From NCBI GenBank assembly GCA_047605865.1, contig JASGFC010000021.1, positions 1 to 26,460 of the forward strand: a stretch of 26,460 nucleotides of DNA. Direction: 5' to 3'. This stretch comes from JASGDC01 sp047605865 (lineage in GTDB: Bacteria; Actinomycetota; Actinomycetes; Actinomycetales; Micrococcaceae). How positions within the stretch are numbered: position 1 is the first letter of the stretch; each line of letters starts with the position of its first letter. The position numbers and the translations under genes were made by a program. Positions 8,151 to 15,058 of this stretch are shown piece by piece. The notes beneath the pieces were generated by a model. It was not told the DNA's origin, did not search any database, and was given only the letters and a program-made list of their open reading frames with translations.

Positions 8151-9350
8151 TTAACTAGCCTGCGCATTTTTTTTCACATCTGCTGCATGGTTAAAAATCG
8201 TAACGAGGTCTTTAGCTTGATAATAGATTCCACGTTTTTCGTGGCCAAACTTTTGTAGAATATCGTAGTCTTGTGCTTTTTCAAGAAGTTTATTAGCGCC
8301 ACGAAGGGTTATACCAAGTTTCTCGGATATATATTTTGAATCAACGACAGGCTGTTCTACTAGGAGAGGCAGGAGATTCCAAATCCCGGAGGCTTTAGTA
8401 TCCGTGATTTCTGTGAGCCAAGTATTGTAAATTTCGTCTATTTTTTCACTGACAATTCCACCAATATTTATAGCAAGCTCAAGTGCATCTGTAACCTGCT
8501 GAATGATAGCAATAGGGTTACCACTTTGATATTCATGAAGGCTGTCCATATAGCCGGAAATATTGTGTAACAGTCCGGCAGAGATTGGGAGTGTAACTGT
8601 TTGCAAAACCTCATCTTGTTTAAGTATTTTATGAAGTAAAGTTCTTCCAGTTCTACCGTTTCCATCGATAAATGGATGTATGGTTTCAAACTGGGCATGC
8701 ACAATAGCTGCTTTCACGATAGGAATGATGTCCAATCTAGACGCATAGGCGACGAGATCCTTCAGACACCCTTGAACACGTTTATGGTGTGGAGGCACGA
8801 AAAAGGCACTGTGAGGCGATACGCTGTTTCCTCCTATCCATACTTGTTGGGTTCTGATTTTGCCAGCAAAATCAACTCCGCTTCTTCTCATCAAAGCTTT
8901 ATGAACTTCAGAGATGGTTTCAACGCTTAAATCTCCTGGCAGACTCATTGCAGTATGCATAGCATCAACATTCCCTGCAATAATTTGTGCGTTCTGTGAA
9001 GTATGAGGAGTTAGCTGAGCGAGGGCAATATTTTTTATGCTCGAAGTCAAGTGCTCAATTTCACTACTGGCAGCTGATTCACTTCGAAGAAGCATGGCAG
9101 GAAAAGTATATGGTTTAGTAGCTTGAGTAGCATCAAAACGGCTAAGTAATACTAGCAATTCACTCATTTGAGCTTGGAGATCGTGAGGGGTGTCGACATT
9201 TAACTTGCTAATTTTTTGTGGAACAGTAGCTTCATAAGTGTCTTCGATTTTAGTGCGCTGTTTTCGGCTCAGCATGCTTAATCCATACTGTGATTCCCAG
9301 GGGTATCTCTCTTTTTCGAGTGGTTTCCACTTTTCATTTGCTTCAGACAT
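8151..9350 (-). CDS. Fic-family AMP-transferase with C-terminal winged helix
   Basis: Fic proteins usually transfer AMP from ATP to hydroxyl side chains of target proteins. The complete catalytic motif HPFIDGNGRTGR (225-236) is present. SSEIEH (95-100) lies where class II Fic proteins carry their inhibitory helix, whose glutamate blocks ATP, so the enzyme is probably auto-inhibited. The flap/target-docking segment is GKIRTQQVWIGG (163-174). Residues about 325-395 form a winged-helix-like domain (KYISEKLGITLRGANKLLEKA), common in this architecture. The ribosome site AGAGG lies before the ATG on the minus strand. No antitoxin gene is adjacent, as expected for class II. It ends 9 bases from the convergent membrane-protein gene. 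The target is unknown. Confidence 0.95.
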   Translation of the reverse strand: MSEANEKWKPLEKERYPWESQYGLSMLSRKQRTKIEDTYEATVPQKISKLNVDTPHDLQAQMSELLVLLSRFDATQATKPYTFPAMLLRSESAASSEIEHLTSSIKNIALAQLTPHTSQNAQIIAGNVDAMHTAMSLPGDLSVETISEVHKALMRRSGVDFAGKIRTQQVWIGGNSVSPHSAFFVPPHHKRVQGCLKDLVAYASRLDIIPIVKAAIVHAQFETIHPFIDGNGRTGRTLLHKILKQDEVLQTVTLPISAGLLHNISGYMDSLHEYQSGNPIAIIQQVTDALELAINIGGIVSEKIDEIYNTWLTEITDTKASGIWNLLPLLVEQPVVDSKYISEKLGITLRGANKLLEKAQDYDILQKFGHEKRGIYYQAKDLVTIFNHAADVKKNAQAS

Positions 9351-9376
9351 TTTGTTCCTCTAAGAAATTTTAGGAG

Positions 9377-9390
9377 ACTATAATTATAGT
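9377..9390 (-). promoter_or_regulatory. 14-base palindrome at the likely fic promoter
   Basis: ACTATAATTATAGT is a perfect palindrome 27 bases upstream of the fic ATG. It contains TATAAT, which would serve as a -10 for fic. No good -35 lies at 17 bases. It could be an AT-rich promoter core, an operator for autoregulation by the winged-helix domain of the Fic protein, or chance. Confidence 0.35.
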
Positions 9391-9416
9391 TCTAGTCAGA
9401 TCGAGAAAACCCAATG

Positions 9417-9488
9417 AGTAAGTCCGCCCCTTATGTGCATTTCTGCTCGGTATTACGTATGATTTTGTAACTAAGGCACCGACTTACT
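9417..9488. repeat. 72-base structured intergenic repeat, copy B
   Basis: The second copy of the element at 4671-4742. The terminal 8 bases are perfectly complementary (AGTAAGTC at 9417-9424, GACTTACT at 9481-9488), and CCTTA/TAAGG continue the stem inward. Read on the minus strand, an inner GCA-GAAA-TGC hairpin with a GNRA-type tetraloop can form. The TTAC/GTAA pair of copy A is also kept. On the minus strand it begins 10 bases after the stop of the ABC ATPase gene and lies upstream of fic, so it could be a 3' UTR element, a processing or attenuation structure, or a mobile hairpin repeat. Confidence 0.85.
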
Positions 9489-9498
9489 GGGCGAATCA

Positions 9499-10164
9499 TC
9501 AATTCTGAGTGAGCTTACCATCTAGCATCGTGTAGCTTTTGTCAGCTGCAGCAATGTCGTCTTCATTATGCGTCACCATCAACGTTGCAGTATTTTTCTC
9601 TTTGGTCAGGCGCTTAATCAATGCCACGATTTCCTCACTACGTTTTGAATCCAAAGCACTGGTGGGTTCATCAACAATCAAGAGCGAAGCATCGTTCATC
9701 AAGGCACGAGCAATGTTCACACGTTGCTGTTGTCCACCAGAGAGTTGACCTGGACGTTTATGTGCTTGATCTAACATACCAACTTTATCCAGCAATTCAC
9801 GCGCACGGGTTTCATCGTGTGGCTCCTTGGCAATCTTTTGAGTCAACAGCAGTTGGTCAAGAACAGTGAGTGAAGGGATCAGATTAGCTGCTTGAAAAAT
9901 CATGCCGATTTTCTGAGCACGAAGGCTAGTCTTTTCTGCATCACTTAACCCTAAGGTTTCTTGCCCATCTAGCACGATAGATCCAGAATCAGGAGTAATC
10001 AACAACGCTGCACAAGCAAGCAAACTTGATTTACCAGAACCCGATGCGCCAGTAATGACAGCCATTTCACCCTCGTTAACGCCCAAGGTAGCATGGTCAA
10101 CAGCAGTAATCTTAGAATCCCCGTCAGGGAATGTCAGTACTAGGTCTTTGATATTAATACTCAT
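9499..10164 (-). CDS. ABC transporter ATP-binding protein, MacB/LolD type
   Basis: A complete 221-residue nucleotide-binding domain: Walker A GASGSGKS (39-46), Q-loop Gln91, signature LSGGQ (141-145), Walker B LLIVDE (161-166), SALD D-loop (169-172) and a histidine switch near 199. The length and sequence type are those of MacB/LolD/FtsE-like ATPases that work with FtsX-type permeases. The gene follows the permease gene by 11 bases with a strong AAGGAGG site, so the pair forms one operon. Members of this group act in mechanotransmission or in export of peptides, antibiotics or lipoproteins; the substrate here is not visible. Confidence 0.95.
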   Translation of the reverse strand: MSINIKDLVLTFPDGDSKITAVDHATLGVNEGEMAVITGASGSGKSSLLACAALLITPDSGSIVLDGQETLGLSDAEKTSLRAQKIGMIFQAANLIPSLTVLDQLLLTQKIAKEPHDETRARELLDKVGMLDQAHKRPGQLSGGQQQRVNIARALMNDASLLIVDEPTSALDSKRSEEIVALIKRLTKEKNTATLMVTHNEDDIAAADKSYTMLDGKLTQN

Positions 10165-10175
10165 CTTGTGCCTCC

Positions 10176-11228
10176 TTAACGAGCAGAGCCCAAAGCTGTC
10201 AAAGGGTCTACTTTGCTAATTGATTTCACGGCCAGTCCAGCTCCAAGAAGACCAGTAGCAAGCAAGATGATAGCTGGCAGTCCAAGAGTGGTTGCATTCA
10301 AAGTAAAAGGCATCACTTTAGAAACCATTTCACCCATAATTGCTGTTAAAGCAGTTCCAACAGCAATGCCAGCAACAAGCACAATCAATGCTTGAATCAA
10401 GGCATCAATGAGGAGCGAACCTTTAGAAGCTCCAAGTGCTTTGAGTACAGCAATATCGTGCTTACGTTGAGCAGTCCAGACCGCAAAGAAAGCCCCCATC
10501 ACCAGTGCTGAAATTCCATACAGCATAGAGTTAATCATCGTGAAAGAACTTGCTTGTGCAGAGTAGCCGCTAATTCCGTCATAGGACTCTGCCTTAGTTT
10601 TTACAACAGTATTAGTTTTGTTTTGTAATTCTGTTGGTATTGATTGGTTATCGTCAATGCTTAAGAAACTTGCTTTAACATCGGGAGTACCTGTTGTTAT
10701 CGCTGCATCCTGCTGCCAATCAGTAAGATTCATGGTCATAGCATTGGCAAAAGCAAAAGTAGAAGGTGGAGTCACTTTATCAACTATGTAATCTTTGCTG
10801 AAAATTTGCACAGTGTCCCCAGCTTTCACATCTAAAAGCTTGGCAGTATCTTCGCTAATATCTACTTTTCCAGTTGGAATAGTGTTTTTACCGAGCATCG
10901 TGACGTTATCAGTGTTTGCTCCCTTAGAAATCTTCCCCATGCTCAATCCAACTGGTTGAACATGATCAGCGCCAAGTGAGCTTTGATACTCTTGAATATC
11001 TTGTTGTTTGAGTTGCGAATCTGTAAAACTCAACTGGCTATTACCTGATGGTTTTTTGAACGCGATATTTTGCGCATTTGAATCTGCAATTGCTTGATTA
11101 CCTTCATGGTTAAGTCCTTTGCCAAGTCCTGTTAAGAATCCAACAAGGACAGTAAGCAAAGCTACGACTAAACCAATCAGCAAGAAGCGTGACTTTGCAT
11201 ATTGCAAATCTTTAAGCGCTACTAGCAT
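10176..11228 (-). CDS. FtsX-like ABC transporter permease
   Basis: The topology is that of a MacB/FtsX permease: one N-terminal membrane helix (about 15-37), a large extracellular domain (about 40-225) and three C-terminal helices (about 231-250, 275-300 and 317-340). The conserved cytoplasmic turn QRKHDIAVLKALGASKGSLL lies between helices 2 and 3. The protein ends in the typical DPLTALGSAR. The outside domain is rich in Ser, Thr, Asp and Gln. AAAGGG precedes the ATG. It is the first gene of the permease-ATPase operon and is divergent from a two-component system, which suggests that the system controls this exporter, perhaps in response to cell-envelope stress or antimicrobial peptides. Confidence 0.93.
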   Translation of the reverse strand: MLVALKDLQYAKSRFLLIGLVVALLTVLVGFLTGLGKGLNHEGNQAIADSNAQNIAFKKPSGNSQLSFTDSQLKQQDIQEYQSSLGADHVQPVGLSMGKISKGANTDNVTMLGKNTIPTGKVDISEDTAKLLDVKAGDTVQIFSKDYIVDKVTPPSTFAFANAMTMNLTDWQQDAAITTGTPDVKASFLSIDDNQSIPTELQNKTNTVVKTKAESYDGISGYSAQASSFTMINSMLYGISALVMGAFFAVWTAQRKHDIAVLKALGASKGSLLIDALIQALIVLVAGIAVGTALTAIMGEMVSKVMPFTLNATTLGLPAIILLATGLLGAGLAVKSISKVDPLTALGSAR

Positions 11229-11300
11229 GAGAAGCCCTTTCTTTAGCTCGATGTATTGTTATTTCAAGCTTACGTTTGCCAAGTATCGCAAGGGTATGGA

Positions 11301-11322
11301 GCAAAAGCATATACTTTTTTGC
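11301..11322. promoter_or_regulatory. possible operator between the exporter and the two-component genes
   Basis: GCAAAAGCATATAC followed by TTTTTTGC forms an imperfect 22-base palindrome with GCAAAA/TTTTGC ends. It lies mid-way in the 142-base gap between the divergent operons, where a site for the response regulator would be expected. The rest of the gap shows no clear paired promoter boxes to me. This is a weak, AT-rich signal. Confidence 0.25.
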
Positions 11323-11370
11323 AACTTTAGTTGGTGTTATTTTTTGTGGCTAGCTAGGTAAACTAAGAAG

Positions 11371-12207
11371 GTGCAATACTCTACATTGACTCCGAAGCTT
11401 AAAGCCATTTTGGGCTTTATGATTATTTCATTTTTTATACTTTTAGCTTATTCGGCAGATGCTGGTGCCAACGCAGCTCCTGATAAAGCTTGGACCATTA
11501 TTTCAGTAGCTATTCTTATTGGAGTAGTCTATGCTTTTGGCGTTTTCATGTTGTATAAAGCTCATCACAAACTCCAAAGCAACCTCAAAGACTCAAGAGA
11601 TGAAGCCTTAGCAAATGAAAGAGCATTGGCGACTGAAACTGAACGTATTAGACTTGCTCGTGAGATTCACGATACTGTGGCGCAGGGTCTATCTAGTATC
11701 GTGATGTTGAGTAATAGTATGACAACTAATCAGCTTGATGAAAGTAGTCAGAAGAAAGTTGATGTTATCAAAGCTACAGCTAAAGAAAATTTGCAGGAAG
11801 CACGTGGCATTATCAAAGAACTAACTCCAACGCCACTTGAAGGTCAAGATTTTTCTGCTGCTGTTGAACGTATTTGTGAGCAAAGCATCGTGCCGATGAA
11901 ATATGTTAATACTCTTAATCAAGAGCTTCCACGAGCAACCGAAACAGCGTTGTTGCGCATGACTCAATCTCTTGTGGCTAATGTGAATCAGCATTCACAG
12001 GCTTCTAGGGGAGTGCTTACTCTCTCACAAGAGCGCAATGGTATCGTGCTGAAAGTTTCGGATAACGGGCGGGGTATGGATAGTGATAAGGGCTTTGGTC
12101 TTAAAACTATTGAACAGCGTGCTGCAGAGCTTGGTGGCACTGTGAGTATTGAAAGTGATGCAGGAACAACTGTCACAGTATCCTTGCCTTTGAGAGGCCA
12201 ATCATGA
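11371..12207 (+). CDS. two-component sensor histidine kinase, NarL/LiaS type
   Basis: Two membrane helices (about 11-28 and 41-62) with almost no extracellular sensing domain are followed by a HisKA_3 dimerisation helix with the phosphorylated His100 in REIHDTVAQG. A HATPase domain follows: N-box around SLVANVNQHSQ (200-210), DNGRGMD (231-237) and GFGLKTI (241-247). The tiny outside loop is that of an intramembrane-sensing kinase, a type often used for envelope stress and often linked to an ABC exporter. The start is GTG; the ribosome site is poor, so a TTG at 11386 or a later start is possible. The response regulator overlaps its end by 4 bases. Confidence 0.93.
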   Translation: MQYSTLTPKLKAILGFMIISFFILLAYSADAGANAAPDKAWTIISVAILIGVVYAFGVFMLYKAHHKLQSNLKDSRDEALANERALATETERIRLAREIHDTVAQGLSSIVMLSNSMTTNQLDESSQKKVDVIKATAKENLQEARGIIKELTPTPLEGQDFSAAVERICEQSIVPMKYVNTLNQELPRATETALLRMTQSLVANVNQHSQASRGVLTLSQERNGIVLKVSDNGRGMDSDKGFGLKTIEQRAAELGGTVSIESDAGTTVTVSLPLRGQS

Positions 12208-12824
12208 GTATTAAGGTTTTGATTGCTGATGATCATCCAGTAGTTCGTATGGGGATTCGTGCTTTGTTAGAGTCGGCTGATAGTTTAACCATTGTGGCAG
12301 AGTGCAAAACAGGGGAGGAAGCTGTTGATTATTGTGCGAAGAATACTGTTGATGTTGCCCTTCTTGATTTACAATTTGGTACTGGAATTACAGGGGCTCA
12401 AGCGTGTCAACAGATTATTGCTCAAGAGCAAGATGTTGCTGTCTTAATTCTGACCAACTATGACACTGATTCAGAAATTCTTGCTGCTGTTGAAGCAGGA
12501 GCCAAAGGATATCTCCTCAAAGATACTGAAACGGATGAACTGGTTGCTGCTGTTGAGGCTGCTGCACGTGGGGAGAGCGCTTTATCGCCAACAGTTATGA
12601 ATGCAGTGGTTCGATCTATGCAAACTAAACAAGTAAAGCTTAGTAAACGTGAAAAAGAAGTGGTGAAGTATGTAGCTCAAGGACTGTCGAATAAAGAAAT
12701 TTCGCAGAAGATGTTTGTTTCTGAAGCTACCATTAAGTCTCATTTGGTGAATATCTTTGACAAGCTAGATGTACAGTCCAGAACCCAAGTCATTGTAAAA
12801 GCACAAGAGCTTGGGCTGTTATAA
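12204..12824 (+). CDS. NarL/LuxR-family response regulator
   Basis: The receiver domain (1-120) has the acidic pair Asp9/Asp10, phosphorylation site Asp55 (LLDLQFG), Thr84 and Lys106. The C-terminal LuxR-type helix-turn-helix spans about 146-188, with the recognition helix around VSEATIKSHLVNIFDKL. The length of 206 residues is normal. Its ATG overlaps the kinase stop codon (ATGA), so the two proteins are made together and form a cognate pair. The neighbouring divergent MacB/FtsX-type exporter is the most likely target, by gene arrangement rather than by direct evidence. Confidence 0.95.
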   Translation: MSIKVLIADDHPVVRMGIRALLESADSLTIVAECKTGEEAVDYCAKNTVDVALLDLQFGTGITGAQACQQIIAQEQDVAVLILTNYDTDSEILAAVEAGAKGYLLKDTETDELVAAVEAAARGESALSPTVMNAVVRSMQTKQVKLSKREKEVVKYVAQGLSNKEISQKMFVSEATIKSHLVNIFDKLDVQSRTQVIVKAQELGLL

Positions 12825-12835
12825 CCCGCAAACCC

Positions 12836-12867
12836 CGCAAGTCAGTGCTCGTTACTGATTTTTAGCG
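12836..12867 (+). terminator. terminator after the response regulator
   Basis: TCAGT (12842-12846) pairs with ACTGA (12854-12858) across a 7-base loop. The right arm is followed by five T, and outer A-T pairs plus CGC/GCG extend the stem. It lies 12 bases after the response-regulator stop and also 3' of the tRNA-Arg on the other strand. The core stem is short, so it is only moderately convincing. Confidence 0.5.
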
Positions 12868-12902
12868 TGAAAATTCAGAAAATAGCACTGATTTGGTATT
12901 TG

Positions 12903-12975
12903 TGCCCCCGACAGGAATCGAACCTGCAACCTACGGATTAGAAGGCCGTTGCTCTATCCTTTGAGCTACGGGGGC
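12903..12975 (-). tRNA. tRNA-Arg (anticodon UCU)
   Basis: Read on the minus strand, this 73-base tRNA folds completely: acceptor GCCCCCG/CGGGGGC with discriminator A, D-arm GCTC/GAGC, anticodon arm ACGGC/TCCGT enclosing CTTCTAA (anticodon TCT, decoding AGA/AGG), a 5-base variable loop, and T-arm GCAGG/CCTGT around TTCGATT. The 3' CCA is not encoded. Confidence 0.97.
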
Positions 12976-12984
12976 AACTCTAAT

Positions 12985-13013
12985 ATCATACCTGAAAATG
13001 GACTGTAGGTTAA
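12985..13013 (-). promoter_or_regulatory. promoter of tRNA-Arg
   Basis: On the minus strand, TTAACC (at 13008-13013) and TATGAT (at 12985-12990) are 17 bases apart. The -10 ends about 9 bases before the mature tRNA 5' end, which is the right place for a tRNA promoter. Confidence 0.5.
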
Positions 13014-13014
13014 G

Positions 13015-13043
13015 TTGACTCTGAGCTTGAACCTGTAATACAT
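13015..13043 (+). promoter_or_regulatory. possible promoter of the lipoprotein gene
   Basis: TTGACT (13015-13020) is a good -35. ATACAT at 13038-13043 (17-base spacer) or TAATAC at 13036-13041 (15-base spacer) is a mediocre -10. It lies back to back with the tRNA-Arg promoter and about 55 bases before the lipoprotein start. Confidence 0.35.
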
Positions 13044-13097
13044 AAAAACACAATGATAGTATTTAAGGGTAAGTTTTTCTGAATATAAAAAGGCGCA

Positions 13098-13538
13098 ATG
13101 AAGAAGTTATCTTTAGTGGCATTAATGGCAACTATGACAGTATCCTTAGCAGGATGCCAAGTGGCATCAGACCTTAACCCTATGAAGCAACATGCTACAA
13201 CGGGTGCTCCAGAAGTTGCTCAAACAACAGATGCAGCAGATCAAACAACTTTGGATAAAGTAACTGCTGTTAAAGATGCGCTAACTAACATTGCTAATTC
13301 TGGTCAAATCCAAGATCAGCAAAAGTATATAGATGCCATGACTTCATTGGGGTTTGACTCGAGCCACATTCAAGTTTCACAAGTTACTACACCATCCACT
13401 GAAGCTCCTGATAGCGTGCAAGTTGCTGTTCAGTTTGAGAATCACTGTATTGTCTCTGACGCAACACAAGGAAAAGTAAACCCAGTGGTACTGCCTATTT
13501 TGGCTAATGGTAAGTGTTTTGTAGCTGAAGCTCCTTAA
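13098..13538 (+). CDS. secreted lipoprotein, DUF6993-like
   Basis: Residues 1-20 form a lipoprotein signal peptide: basic MKK, a hydrophobic stretch, and the lipobox LAGC with the lipidated Cys20. A low-complexity Thr/Ala/Asp/Gln linker (to about 50) follows, then a compact domain that contains two cysteines (HCIVSD near 115 and GKCFVAE near 140), probably disulfide-bonded outside the cell. The pattern of a C-terminal Cys-x-V followed by a short G-K/R-C-x-V ending resembles actinobacterial DUF6993 lipoproteins; that assignment is from memory and is moderate. No function is known. The gene stands alone, with a convergent gene 6 bases after its stop. Confidence 0.85.
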   Translation: MKKLSLVALMATMTVSLAGCQVASDLNPMKQHATTGAPEVAQTTDAADQTTLDKVTAVKDALTNIANSGQIQDQQKYIDAMTSLGFDSSHIQVSQVTTPSTEAPDSVQVAVQFENHCIVSDATQGKVNPVVLPILANGKCFVAEAP

Positions 13539-13544
13539 TAGAAT

Positions 13545-14024
13545 TTATTGACCTTCGAGTAAATCTCCAAGTTTCTTGAATTGTGCTTTGTAACCCATCT
13601 TGAGCCCCATAGCAGCCATTCTATTAGCAGTAGGTCCGGTTTCGTTGATAGTCACGATGAGGTTCATGGTAGTCTTTCCTGACTCTTCACGAAGTGCCAA
13701 AGTAGTATCTTGATCAATCCAGCCATCTTCATCGCCTTCTGTCCATGATCTCGCATGATAGCTCAAGGTATAGGCACCTTCATCAACTTTTGTGTATGTT
13801 CCATCTAGAGGCCAACGGGTTCCTTGATATTTACCCATCCCTTCGTCAGCTTCCATGACAATGTAAATTCGACCACCTTCATGAGTTTCTAAGATGCACT
13901 CTGGAACAAAAACGTTTTTAGGTCCCCACCATTTTTTTAAAATTTCTGGATTAGTCCATGCTGCCCAAACATCAGCAAGGGTTGCATTGTATTGCTTTTC
14001 AAATTTAATTTCTTTTTTCTTCAT
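13545..14024 (-). CDS. SRPBCC/AHSA1-type START-like domain protein
   Basis: This is a single 159-residue Bet v1-like domain of the AHSA1 type. It opens with the typical F-x-x-x-Y-x-A-x-x-x-x-V-W-x-A-W-T-x-P-E-x-L-x-x-W-W-G-P pattern (residues 8-35) and closes with a long amphipathic helix (about 130-158, MAAMGLKMGYKAQFKKLGDLL). Such proteins bind small hydrophobic ligands in a deep cavity. Its ATG overlaps the stop of the upstream ArsR regulator by 4 bases. ArsR/SRPBCC pairs are a common two-gene unit in which the regulator controls both genes; the ligand is unknown. Confidence 0.9.
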   Translation of the reverse strand: MKKKEIKFEKQYNATLADVWAAWTNPEILKKWWGPKNVFVPECILETHEGGRIYIVMEADEGMGKYQGTRWPLDGTYTKVDEGAYTLSYHARSWTEGDEDGWIDQDTTLALREESGKTTMNLIVTINETGPTANRMAAMGLKMGYKAQFKKLGDLLEGQ

Positions 14025-14365
14025 GACTTCTTTCCTTCTTTTTGGTATGTGGATTTTAAGTATTCACCGAGAGAGTCAATTCGCTCTTCCCAGTGTTTTT
14101 CAAAGAGCTCTAAAAAGTTATTTGCCTCTTCAAGAGTCTTTGCTTCTAGAGAAACTAGTTGTGACTTGCCGTGCTGGCTTTTACTCACCAACTGAGCCTT
14201 TTCAAGGACATCAATATGTTTTGCAACACCAGCAAAAGAAAATCTGTAGTTTTGTGCAAGTTCTCCAACAGTTCGATTTTTTTCACAAAGGCGTTTGAGT
14301 ATGTCCCTACGTGTAGGGTCACTGAGTGACTTAAAAACAGCATCTAAATCAATTGATTCAACCAT
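14021..14365 (-). CDS. ArsR-family transcriptional repressor
   Basis: This 114-residue winged-helix protein begins with the family hallmark FKSLSDPTRRDILKRL (11-26), followed by the helix-turn-helix (about 33-57, VGELAQNYRFSFAGVAKHID) and the wing (SQHGKSQLVSL). It lacks the CxC metal site of ArsR/SmtB sensors, so it is more likely to respond to an organic ligand or simply to control its partner. It is co-transcribed with the SRPBCC gene. A palindromic candidate operator lies 15 to 45 bases upstream of its start. Confidence 0.93.
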   Translation of the reverse strand: MVESIDLDAVFKSLSDPTRRDILKRLCEKNRTVGELAQNYRFSFAGVAKHIDVLEKAQLVSKSQHGKSQLVSLEAKTLEEANNFLELFEKHWEERIDSLGEYLKSTYQKEGKKS

Positions 14366-14379
14366 GTAGTTTAATATAC

Positions 14380-14410
14380 ACCTTTAGTTTGATTTATTCA
14401 ACTAAATGGT
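14380..14410 (-). promoter_or_regulatory. candidate operator of the ArsR-family repressor
   Basis: A 31-base imperfect palindrome begins with ACC-TTTAGTTTGA and ends with TC-AACTAAA-TGGT; the arms match if one base is allowed to slip. Just downstream, toward the gene, lies TATATT on the minus strand (14372-14377), a plausible -10. A dimeric ArsR repressor bound here would block the promoter. Confidence 0.5.
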
Positions 14411-14478
14411 TAAATGAAGTTATAAAGCAATTTCTTAGTAAATAATTTCTGAATAAGCTAGCAAATAAATGTAGCTTC

Positions 14479-14880
14479 TTATGCTATTTCAACTGCTGAT
14501 TTCTTTACGTAGCGTGTAGGGACACTTAGCATAAAGATAGAGCAACACAATGCTAGAAAGGCAATTGTAGCTACTGCCCACGGTTCACCTATCAAGAAAT
14601 ACACCATTGTGCACGATACCCAGACTGTAACGATAGAACTTATTTTAGTGACAATACTTAAGCTTCGATCATGTTTAAAGTGAAGCATTTCTTCTTGTGT
14701 TTTTTGAATGCAAGAAAAACTCATGAGCCAATCATGGATTCTTTGACTTGATTTTGAAAAAGCCCACAGTGCTAGAACTATCATGGGTGCACCAGGTATT
14801 AACGGTAAAATAGCCCCAATGATACCAAGGCAGCTCGCAATGATGCCAATGCTGAAAAAGACAATTTGTTTACCAAGCAT
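14479..14880 (-). CDS. DUF454 (YbaN-like) membrane protein
   Basis: This 133-residue integral membrane protein has the DUF454 signature: LGIIGAILPLIPGAPMIVLA followed by AFSKSSQRIHDWL (about 17-52), then a cytoplasmic loop and two more hydrophobic helices (about 79-97 and 99-120). Three to four membrane segments are predicted. The conserved SKSS and WL positions of the family are kept; PLLPTTPF of the E. coli protein reads PLIPGAPM here. No function is established for the family. It is divergent from ettA, with 178 bases between them, and is transcribed toward the ArsR operon. Confidence 0.85.
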   Translation of the reverse strand: MLGKQIVFFSIGIIASCLGIIGAILPLIPGAPMIVLALWAFSKSSQRIHDWLMSFSCIQKTQEEMLHFKHDRSLSIVTKISSIVTVWVSCTMVYFLIGEPWAVATIAFLALCCSIFMLSVPTRYVKKSAVEIA

Positions 14881-14913
14881 TAAGTTCCAATCAAATAGTT
14901 ATTTCTATTAAGG

Positions 14914-14943
14914 TTAACAATTATTGTGCAATTTTAATATAGT
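14914..14943 (+). promoter_or_regulatory. promoter of the ettA operon
   Basis: TTAACA (14914-14919) and TATAGT (14938-14943) each match the sigma-A consensus at five of six positions, with an 18-base spacer. Transcription would start near 14950, leaving an untranslated leader of about 110 bases before ettA. I see no convincing riboswitch or terminator fold in that leader. Confidence 0.45.
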
Positions 14944-15058
14944 TCTTTAGGATGATTATCTACCTTCATAGGGTTTTAGCAGCTTCTTAAAGAGAAAACA
15001 TTGTTGCCAGCTTACTTCTCCGTTGAAACTCATATGATTTTGAGAGATACTTGCTTAT

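Noticed and set aside
14455..14477. AAGCTA/TAGCTT hairpin after the DUF454 gene as terminator
   Set aside because: The stem is 6 bp with a long loop and has no U-run on the minus strand.
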